From Pseudomonadota bacterium (GTDB lineage: Bacteria; Pseudomonadota; Gammaproteobacteria; Xanthomonadales; Xanthomonadaceae): 13,880 bases of DNA. The translations under genes were made by a program, and so were the position numbers. Of this stretch, positions 1 to 7,275 are shown in pieces. Positions within the stretch are counted from its first letter, which is position 1. The number at the start of each line of letters is the position of its first letter. Below the pieces are notes generated by a model. The model worked only from the letters and a program-made list of their open reading frames with translations. It had not been told where the DNA came from and searched no databases. The stretch is taken from the NCBI GenBank assembly GCA_023399815.1, contig JAEWOJ010000164.1, positions 1-13,880 on the forward strand, given 5' to 3'.

Positions 1-30
1 GGCAACTGCGATGACAACGATCCCCGAGGC

Positions 31-49
31 TGCCGGCCAGCGGCCGGCA
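31..49. repeat. Perfect 8-bp inverted repeat (hairpin)
   Basis: TGCCGGCC at 31-38 and GGCCGGCA at 42-49 form a perfect 8-bp stem with a 3-base loop (AGC). It lies in the 134-base stretch after the alpha-glucosidase stop codon. No T-run follows on either strand, so it is not a classical intrinsic terminator. It could end transcription entering from the left or protect an mRNA 3' end. Nothing else in 1-134 looks like a gene. Confidence 0.4.
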
Positions 50-80
50 CTACCCCGCTTGCGGTGGGCGACAGCCAACG

Positions 81-103
81 AAAAAGGGCGGAGATCGCTC
101 CCC
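81..103 (-). terminator. Likely rho-independent terminator of the alpha-glucosidase gene
   Basis: Read on the minus strand, the segment has a GGAG-CGAT-CTCC core hairpin, extended by G-C pairs around one bulge, followed directly by GCCC and TTTTT. It begins about 30 bases after the alpha-glucosidase stop codon on the same strand, which is the expected place. The stem is short, so the call is moderate. Confidence 0.5.
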
Positions 104-134
104 GTCCCTCTCGCCACCATCTGCACGAAACCGG

Positions 135-1748
135 TCAGCCGCGGCGCGCGCAATACACGGCATGCGCCGGCAGCACCAGTTCTCCGCCCTCGGCATGGCC
201 CGCCACCGGACCCGGCACGTCCAGCGCCTGCCACGCGCCTGCCGGCAACGCATGGCGCACCGTTGCCGCGGACAGGTTGAACGCCAGCAGCAGGGTCTCG
301 CCGTCCAGCGCGCGCTCGAACACCAGCACAGGCTCGGCGCTGTCGAGGAAACGGATCGCGCCGCCCACCAGCGTCGGCTGCGCATGGCGCCATGCCAGGA
401 ACACGCGGAAAGCGTTGAGCACCGAATCCGGATCGGCTTCCTGCGCCTTCACCGCCAGCGCGCGATGCTCGGCCGGGATCGGCAGCCACGGACTGCCGCT
501 GCTGAAGCCGGCCAGTTCGTCGCCGGTCCACGGCATCGGCGTGCGGCAACCGTCGCGGCCCTTGAAGTTCGGCCAGAAGGTGATGCCGTAGGGATCCTGC
601 AGAGCCTCGAACGGCACGTCGGCCTCGCCCAGGCCCAGCTCCTCGCCCTGGTAGAGGCAGACCGAACCGCGCAGCGAGCACACCAGCGCGACCAGCATCT
701 TCGCCATCGCCGGATCGGCCGGCACGCCGCCCCAGCGCGTCACCGCGCGCTGCACGTCGTGGTTGGACACCGCCCAGCACGGCCAGCCGTCGCGCATCGT
801 CGCTTCCAGCGTCTCGACTGTGGTGCGGATGTAGCCGGCGCTGTAGTCGTCCACCAGCAGCTCGAAGCTGTAGCCCATGTGCAGGCGTCCCGGCGCGGTG
901 TACTCGGCGGTGGTCGCCAGCGAATCCTCGGAGGAGATCTCGCCCAGCGTCACCGCGCCCGGGTACTGGTCCAGCAGCACGCGCAGGCGTTCGAGGAAGC
1001 CGACGTTCTCCGGCCGGGTGTTGTTGTAGTAGTGGTACTGGAACGCATACGGGTTGTCCGGGCTGAAGCCGCGCCCGATGCGCTCGCGCTCCGGCTTGGC
1101 CGGGTTGTCGCGCAGCTGCGCGTCGTGGAAGCAGAAGTTGATCGAATCCAGGCGGAAGCCGTCGACGCCGCGGTCCAGCCAGAACTTCACGTAGTCCAGC
1201 GTGGCCTGCTGCACCGCCGGGTTGTGGAAGTTCAGGTCCGGCTGCGAGGACAGGAAGTTGTGCAGGTAGTACTGGCGCCGGCGCGGCTCCCACTTCCAGG
1301 CCACGCCGCCGAAGATCGACAGCCAGTTGTTGGGCGGCGTGCCGTCCTCGCGCGCATCGGCCCATACGTACCAGTCGGCCTTGGGGTTGTCGCGGCTCTC
1401 GCGGCTTTCCTTGAACCAGGCGTGGTCCACCGAGGTATGGCTGAACACCTGGTCGATCATCACCTTCAGGCCCAGCGCATGCGCCCTGGCCAGCAGGCGG
1501 TCGAAGTCGTCCAGCGTGCCGAACAGCGGATCGACGTCGCGCTGGTCGGCGATGTCGTAGCCGAAGTCGGCCATCGGCGACCGGAAGAACGGCGACACCC
1601 AGATCGCATCCACGCCCAGCGAGGCGACGTAGTCGAGCCGGTCGATGATGCCCGGCAGGTCGCCGACGCCATCGCCGTCGGTGTCCAGGAAGCTGCGCGG
1701 GTAGATCTGGTAGATGACGGCGCCCCGCCACCAGGGAGTGTTCGACAT
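135..1748 (-). CDS. GH13 alpha-glucosidase (oligosaccharide-cleaving, XgtA-like)
   Basis: This 537-residue protein is a glycoside hydrolase family 13 alpha-glucosidase, releasing glucose from the non-reducing ends of maltose and short alpha-glucans. It opens with the typical barrel start WWRGAVIYQIYPRSF. All four conserved GH13 regions are visible: DQVFSH (99-104), GFRLDSINF with nucleophile D201, LGEISSED with acid/base E270, and SNHD with transition-state stabiliser D331. Length and catalytic positions agree with what I recall of the Xanthomonas campestris enzyme XgtA. No signal peptide is seen, so it is probably cytoplasmic and acts on imported sugars. I chose the ATG at 1748 because GGAGGGG lies six bases upstream and the family motif starts right after it. 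An extension to 1853 would run into a likely operator. The gene is transcribed away from ispB. No sugar transporter or regulator gene is in the window. Oligo-1,6-glucosidase specificity cannot be excluded. Confidence 0.93.
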   Translation of the reverse strand: MSNTPWWRGAVIYQIYPRSFLDTDGDGVGDLPGIIDRLDYVASLGVDAIWVSPFFRSPMADFGYDIADQRDVDPLFGTLDDFDRLLARAHALGLKVMIDQVFSHTSVDHAWFKESRESRDNPKADWYVWADAREDGTPPNNWLSIFGGVAWKWEPRRRQYYLHNFLSSQPDLNFHNPAVQQATLDYVKFWLDRGVDGFRLDSINFCFHDAQLRDNPAKPERERIGRGFSPDNPYAFQYHYYNNTRPENVGFLERLRVLLDQYPGAVTLGEISSEDSLATTAEYTAPGRLHMGYSFELLVDDYSAGYIRTTVETLEATMRDGWPCWAVSNHDVQRAVTRWGGVPADPAMAKMLVALVCSLRGSVCLYQGEELGLGEADVPFEALQDPYGITFWPNFKGRDGCRTPMPWTGDELAGFSSGSPWLPIPAEHRALAVKAQEADPDSVLNAFRVFLAWRHAQPTLVGGAIRFLDSAEPVLVFERALDGETLLLAFNLSAATVRHALPAGAWQALDVPGPVAGHAEGGELVLPAHAVYCARRG

Positions 1749-1837
1749 CGAGCGCCCCTCCGGGCTGTGCGTGCCCGCTGCGCGGGGCATGGATGAACCT
1801 CGCCAGCTTAGCGGCGGCACCGGACCCATGGAGCGCT

Positions 1838-1853
1838 GTGCATACGTATTCAC
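1838..1853. promoter_or_regulatory. Candidate LacI-family operator upstream of the alpha-glucosidase
   Basis: GTGCATACGTATTCAC is a 16-base palindrome with a single mismatched pair, centred on CG, which is the usual architecture of LacI/GalR-family operators. It sits about 90 bases upstream of the alpha-glucosidase start in the divergent gap with ispB. Sugar-hydrolase genes in this family of bacteria are commonly under maltose-type LacI regulators. The regulator gene is not in the window, so the assignment is inference. Confidence 0.5.
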
Positions 1854-1904
1854 GGCCTGGCGCGGCGCCCGCGGAGCGCGCGCCCGCCCATCGGCGGCAC
1901 CGCC

Positions 1905-1910
1905 TATAAT
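1905..1910 (+). promoter_or_regulatory. -10 element of the ispB promoter
   Basis: A perfect TATAAT lies 26 bases before the ispB start codon, which puts the transcript start near 1917 and gives a leader of only about 20 bases. No good -35 hexamer is seen at the normal spacing. No clear Shine-Dalgarno sequence precedes the ATG. Confidence 0.5.
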
Positions 1911-1936
1911 TCCCCCACGCCCCCAGACGCCATCGC

Positions 1937-2935
1937 ATGAGCATCGCCGAAGACCTCCGCCCCGCGCTGGGCCTGCCCGCCATCCAGACCCTCGCCGCCC
2001 CGGACATGGCCGCCGTCGATGCCCTGATCCGCCATCGCCTGTCCTCCGACGTGGTGCTGATCAACCAGATCGCCGACCACATCATCTCCGCCGGCGGCAA
2101 GCGCCTGCGGCCGATGCTGGTGATGCTGGCCGGCCATGCCGCCGGCGGCGGCGGCGCCGAGCACCACCAGCTGGCGGCGATCATCGAGTTCATCCACACC
2201 TCCACCCTGCTGCACGACGACGTGGTGGACGAATCGGACCTGCGCCGCGGCCGCAGCACCGCCAACGCGCTGTGGGGCAATGCACCGAGCGTGCTGGTCG
2301 GCGACTTCCTGTATTCGCGCAGCTTCCAGCTGATGGTGGAACTGGACCGGATGGAGGTCATGCAGATCCTCGCCGACACCACCAACCGCATCGCCGAGGG
2401 CGAAGTGCTGCAGCTGCTGCACGTCCACAACCCGGACACCGACGAGGCCGCCTACCTGCGCGTGATCGAGCGCAAGACCGCGGTGCTGTTCGCCGCCGGC
2501 ACCCGCCTGGGCGCGCTGGCCAGCGGCGCCGGCGACGCCGTGCAGCGGCAGCTGTACGACTACGGCATGGCGCTGGGCTACGCCTTCCAGATCGCCGACG
2601 ACGTGCTGGACTACTCGGCCAACGCCGAGGAACTGGGCAAGAACCTGGGCGACGACCTGGCCGAAGGCAAGGCCACGCTGCCGCTGATCCACGCCATGGC
2701 GCACTCGGACGACGCCGTGCGCGAGCGCCTGCGCGGGATCGTGCAGAACGGCGATGCCGATGCGATGCCGGAAGTGCTGGCCGCCATCCACGCCAGCGGC
2801 GGGCTGGACTACAGCCGCCAGCGCGCGATGGAATACGCCGACGCCGCCGAGCGCGCGCTGGACGGCCTGCCCGAGAGCGAGGCAGTCGCCGCCCTGCGAG
2901 GCCTGGCGCGCTACGCGGTCGAACGCAGCCACTGA
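1937..2935 (+). CDS. ispB: Long-chain polyprenyl diphosphate synthase (octaprenyl type)
   Basis: The 332-residue protein is a trans-isoprenyl diphosphate synthase that condenses isopentenyl diphosphate units onto farnesyl diphosphate to build the ubiquinone side chain. Visible motifs are GGKRLRP (53-59, pyrophosphate binding), the first aspartate-rich motif DDVVD (94-98) followed by RRGR, GDF (122-124), GKATLPL (244-250), and the second aspartate-rich motif DDVLD (221-225). The residues four and five places before the first aspartate motif are small (T90, S89), which fits long-chain rather than C15 products. The exact chain length, probably C40, is inferred. Length is normal for IspB. The start has a consensus TATAAT shortly upstream. 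A small HHH gene starts six bases after its stop and is probably cotranscribed. The partners rplU, rpmA and obgE that often lie beside ispB are not on its left here. Confidence 0.95.
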   Translation: MSIAEDLRPALGLPAIQTLAAPDMAAVDALIRHRLSSDVVLINQIADHIISAGGKRLRPMLVMLAGHAAGGGGAEHHQLAAIIEFIHTSTLLHDDVVDESDLRRGRSTANALWGNAPSVLVGDFLYSRSFQLMVELDRMEVMQILADTTNRIAEGEVLQLLHVHNPDTDEAAYLRVIERKTAVLFAAGTRLGALASGAGDAVQRQLYDYGMALGYAFQIADDVLDYSANAEELGKNLGDDLAEGKATLPLIHAMAHSDDAVRERLRGIVQNGDADAMPEVLAAIHASGGLDYSRQRAMEYADAAERALDGLPESEAVAALRGLARYAVERSH

Positions 2936-2940
2936 ACCCG

Positions 2941-3195
2941 GTGCCGGCCCCGCGCTTCAGCGATGCGGGGCGCGCCGTGCTGCTGGCGGTGAAAGGCGTC
3001 GGCGCCACCGTGGTGGCGCGGCTGGAACAGCTGGGTTTCCATTCCCTGCGCCAACTGGCGCAGGCCGAGCCCGGCGACATCGTCAGCCAGGCCGCGGCGA
3101 TGCTGGGCAGCACCTGCTGGCGCAACAGCCCGCAGGCACGGGCCGCGATCAGCGGCGCGATCGCGGCAGCCCGTAGCCACGCTGCCATCCTGTAG
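2941..3195 (+). CDS. Small helix-hairpin-helix protein (Cdd1/TfoX-C-like)
   Basis: This is an 84-residue protein with the helix-hairpin-helix signature VKGVGATVVARLEQLGF (18-34), followed by SLRQLAQA and GSTCWRNSPQARAAI (56-70). It resembles the short HHH family related to the TfoX C-terminal domain and to 'pathogenicity locus' Cdd1 proteins. The fold usually binds DNA non-specifically, but no function is established and I do not assign one. I chose the GTG at 2941 because it lies six bases after the ispB stop, the similarity to the family starts soon after it, and no in-frame ATG exists before residue 54. There is no clear ribosome binding site, so translational coupling to ispB is likely. 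Its stop codon TAG is formed by the GTAG head of the following REP element. A CTG overlapping the ispB stop is a less likely start. Confidence 0.75.
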   Translation: MPAPRFSDAGRAVLLAVKGVGATVVARLEQLGFHSLRQLAQAEPGDIVSQAAAMLGSTCWRNSPQARAAISGAIAAARSHAAIL

Positions 3196-3313
3196 GAGCA
3201 ACTGTAGGAGCGACGCCAGTCGCGAGGGCTTTGCCGGGAAAGCCCCATCGCGACTGGCGTCGCTCCTACAGGCGCTCCTGTGCACAGTCGCTCCTACGGG
3301 CAATCGCTCCTAC
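3191..3313. repeat. GTAG-type REP pair (BIME) with extra REP fragments
   Basis: The core is a perfect 23-bp inverted repeat, 3203-3225 against 3248-3270. Each arm starts with GTAG followed by a small hairpin, GCGAC-GCCA-GTCGC. The central segment adds a second stem, GGGCTTT (3226-3232) against AAAGCCC (3239-3245). Partial copies flank it: GTAGGAGC at 3192-3199, and inverted heads ending CTAC at 3294-3297 and 3310-3313. The layout matches the GTAG-headed REPs and their paired forms described in Stenotrophomonas and relatives, which are spread by RAYT transposases. It fills the convergent gap between the HHH gene and the dienelactone hydrolase gene and may act as a two-way transcription end. 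A near copy lies at 12133-12200. Confidence 0.9.
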
Positions 3314-3327
3314 GAAGATCGTGGCGC

Positions 3328-4125
3328 TCAGTCGCCGAGCCGTTCCTCGAGGAAGTTGTCCATCATCTTCAAGGCGCGCCTGGCCGCACGCGGGTCGTAC
3401 ACGCAGCCCGGCGGGCTGTTGGCGTCGGACTCGGCGAAGCAGTGCACCGCACCGCTGAAGTTGACGAACTGCCAGTCGGCGCCGGCCGCATCCATCTCCC
3501 TGCCGAAACCTGCGATGTCCTCGGCGGTCACGCCCTGGTCGGCGGCGCCGTTGAGCACCAGCATCGGCACCCTGGCGCTGTGCGCCGCCGCCGGAGCCGG
3601 CGACGCCAGGCCGCCGTGCAGGCTCACCACGCCGGCCAGCGGCAGGCCCGCGCGCGCCATTTCCAGCACGGTGCTGCCGCCGAAGCAGAAGCCGACCGCG
3701 GCGATGCGCGATGCGTCCAGCGGCGCCTTGCCGGCCTGCGCCTTCAACGCTTCGAGCGCGGCCTGGGCCCGCGCACGCAGGCGGGCACGGTCCTTGAGCA
3801 GCGGCTGCGCCGCGGCGGCGGCTTCGGCGTTGTCCTTCGGCCGCACGGCGCTGCCGTAGACGTCGGCCACCAGCACCACGTAGTCGTCGCCGGCGATGCG
3901 GCCGGCCTTCTCGATCGCCGAAGCATTCACGCCACGCCAGTTCGGCACCATCACTACGCCCGGCCGGTGCGCATCGCCCTGGTCGTCGTAGACCAGCACG
4001 CCGCTGTAGCGGGCGCCATCCAGCTGCCATTCCACCGGCGTCTGCTGCAGCTTCGCCATCGCCGGCATCGCCGCGGACACGCACAGCGCCAGCACCGCCA
4101 GTTGCCATTTCCGCATCGCACGCAT
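3328..4125 (-). CDS. Exported dienelactone hydrolase family protein
   Basis: This 265-residue alpha/beta-hydrolase belongs to the dienelactone hydrolase family. The nucleophile elbow is GFCFGG with C147. The other triad members are probably D196 in NGAADQ and H228 in GAVHCF. It begins with a signal peptide: positive MRAMRKWQ, a hydrophobic stretch, and AMA before K25 as the cleavage site, so the mature enzyme is probably periplasmic. The substrate is unknown. Family members hydrolyse dienelactones, other esters or lactones, and this copy has no aromatic-degradation neighbours, so a true role in the chlorocatechol pathway is unlikely. I chose the ATG at 4125 because GGAG lies seven bases upstream and the signal peptide follows. 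The ATG at 4116 is an alternative. The gene stands alone between murD2 upstream and a REP cluster at its 3' end. Confidence 0.87.
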   Translation of the reverse strand: MRAMRKWQLAVLALCVSAAMPAMAKLQQTPVEWQLDGARYSGVLVYDDQGDAHRPGVVMVPNWRGVNASAIEKAGRIAGDDYVVLVADVYGSAVRPKDNAEAAAAAQPLLKDRARLRARAQAALEALKAQAGKAPLDASRIAAVGFCFGGSTVLEMARAGLPLAGVVSLHGGLASPAPAAAHSARVPMLVLNGAADQGVTAEDIAGFGREMDAAGADWQFVNFSGAVHCFAESDANSPPGCVYDPRAARRALKMMDNFLEERLGD

Positions 4126-4155
4126 GGGACCACTCCGGTTGGGGAATGACGCGAG

Positions 4156-4174
4156 TCTATGCCGCATGCGGCAT
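4156..4174 (-). promoter_or_regulatory. Candidate promoter -10 and overlapping 16-bp palindrome for the DLH gene
   Basis: ATGCCGCATGCGGCAT at 4159-4174 is a perfect 16-bp palindrome. On the minus strand it runs into CATAGA (4161-4156), a -10-like hexamer placed about 30 bases before the dienelactone hydrolase start. A protein bound to the palindrome would cover the -10 upstream edge and the spacer, the classic place for a repressor. No -35 consensus is evident and the regulator is unknown. Confidence 0.4.
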
Positions 4175-4286
4175 GAAGGGGATGACGCCCATGGGGGCAG
4201 GGTTGCCCCGCGCGACGCTTCACCGGGGTGCCATCGTGCGCGGCAAGCCCCGCACCTATGGTCTCCGACATGGGACGTGCAGACAG

Positions 4287-4306
4287 GTCGGGGCTGCGCC
4301 CCCGAC
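4287..4306. terminator. GC-rich hairpin downstream of murD2
   Basis: GTCGGGG (4287-4293) and CCCCGAC (4300-4306) form a 7-bp stem with a 6-base loop, about 100 bases after the murD2 stop codon. A second, weaker stem, GTGCGG (4365-4370) with CCGCAC (4385-4390), lies nearer the stop. Neither is followed by a T-run, so they may be rho-assisted ends or mRNA-stabilising hairpins. The 278-base gap 4126-4403 holds these stems and the DLH promoter region but no gene that I can support. Confidence 0.35.
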
Positions 4307-4403
4307 GCTCCGCGTGCTCGACCATCGAGTGTGCAATCCCGCCCTACGTTTCCGGTAATGCGCCGTGCGGGGCAAGCCTCCCTACCGCACTCGGCCCGCG
4401 CCG

Positions 4404-5775
4404 TCAGGCGATGCCCAGTCCCGGGATCGCGCTGATGCTGTCCGGGTCGAAGCCGGCCAGTTCGGCGAAATGGCGGCCGCGCGCGACGTAGTCGCGGTAG
4501 GCGCCGAAACTAGGCGCGCCCGGCGACAGCAGCACCACGCCGCCTTGCGTGCCGAGCGCGGCGCGCGCCAGCTGCACCGCCTGCGGCAGGTCGGCGGCGG
4601 CATGCAGGCCGAAACGGCCGGCGTCGGCCAACGGTTTCAGCAACTCGTGAATGCGGGGGCCGTTGGCGCCCATCGTCACGATCTCCACCGGTGCGTTGTC
4701 GCGCATGCGGTCGGCGAAATCGTGCCAGTCCAGGCCGCGGTCATGGCCGCCGACCAGCAGCGCGATGCGCTGCCCGGCGAAGCAGTCCAGCGCCGCCAGC
4801 GTGGCGTGCGGGGTGGTGCTGATCGAGTCGTTGATCCAGCGCAGGCCGTCGCGCTCGCCCAGCAGCTGCAGGCGGTTGGGCAGCGGGCGGAAGCTGCGTA
4901 CCGCCGGCGCCAGCGCCACCGCGTCCAGCCCCAGCGCTTCCAGCGCCGCCAGCACCGCGCACAGGTTGCCGCGGTTGTGGCGGCCCGGCAGCGGCGTGTC
5001 CGAGGTGTCGAACACCGCCCGCGTACCGCGATGCACCACCTCGCCGACCATGTGCCAGCCCTCGGGCTGGTTGAACCAGACGATCCCGCTGTGCGGCAGC
5101 TGCAACGCGCGCAGATGCTCGTCGGCGGCATTGAGCACCGCCACGCGCGGATGGCCTTCAGTCACCAGCGCCAGCTTGTCGTCGATATAGCGCTGCTCGC
5201 TGCCGTGCCAGTCCAGGTGTTCGGGAAAGAGATTCAGCACGATGGCCACCTCCGGCCGCGCGCCGCTGCGCGCGACCTCGCCGGTCTGGTAGCTGGACAG
5301 CTCCACCGCCCAGTATTCCGGCGCCGGCTGCGGATCCAGGACTTCCAGCAGCGGCAGGCCGATGTTGCCGGCCAGGCCGGTGCGGTGCCCGGCCGCGCGC
5401 AGCAGGTGCGCCAGCAGCGAGGTGGTCGTGCTCTTGCCCTTGGTGCCGGTCACGCACACGGTGCCGGGCAGCGCATGCTCGCTGAACCACAGCGAGGTGC
5501 CGCCGATGAACTGCGTGCCCTGCGCCAGCGCCTGCTGCGCTTCGGGCCGGTACGGGCTGATGCCCGGCGATTTCACCACCACGTCGAAGCGCGACAGCGC
5601 CGCGCCGGTCGCGTCGGTTTCCACCTGCAGCGCGCCGCCGGTTTCGGCACGCGCGCCGTCGGCCTCGGCGTCGGGGCAGAACAGCGTCAGCGGCAGGCCG
5701 GGCAGGCGCCCGCGCAGCGCGTGGAAGGCGGCGCGGCCTTCGCGGCCCCAGCCCCACAGCGCGACGCGCTTGCCC

Positions 5776-5795
<20 letters not shown>
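4404..5795 (-). CDS. murD2: UDP-N-acetylmuramoyl-L-alanine--L-glutamate ligase MurD2
   Basis: This 463-residue Mur ligase joins glutamate to UDP-MurNAc-L-Ala in the cytoplasm using ATP. Motifs in order: N-terminal Rossmann-like WGWGREGRA (14-22), P-loop GTKGKST (117-123), ELSSYQ (165-170), NLFPEHLDWHG (188-198), K207 in YIDDK as the probable carbamylated lysine, GRHNRGN (271-277), NDSISTTP (322-329) and LLSPGAPSFG (422-431). Ordinary MurD has a similar plan. I call it MurD2, the L-Glu-specific form, because it overlaps murL by 20 bases and sits after lysC-lysA, the arrangement described in Xanthomonas. Substrate stereochemistry is therefore inferred from context and published work on that pair, not from a residue I can identify. 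The start is GTG at 5795, with GGGAG six bases or so upstream inside murL, which suggests coupled translation. It is the last gene of the block. Confidence 0.9.
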
Positions 5796-7194
<1,399 letters not shown>

Positions 7195-7275
7195 GGCGTA
7201 TCCGGAATCAAGCGGGTCGCGGCGCGCGGCGGGGTATTGGCGCGACGGAACGAAGGGGTGTGCGGGGCATGGGCG

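Noticed and set aside
162..1796. A 544-codon plus-strand frame opposite the alpha-glucosidase
   Set aside because: Same antisense-shadow composition, no recognisable motifs, and fully covered by a gene with intact catalytic residues.
1714..3195. A 493-residue protein ending in the HHH domain
   Set aside because: The first 400 residues are an out-of-frame reading of ispB, rich in Arg and Pro. Only the part from 2941 resembles a family.
3191..3313. REP cluster considered as a CRISPR array
   Set aside because: The units are inverted pairs and fragments, with no regular direct repeats or spacers and no cas genes.
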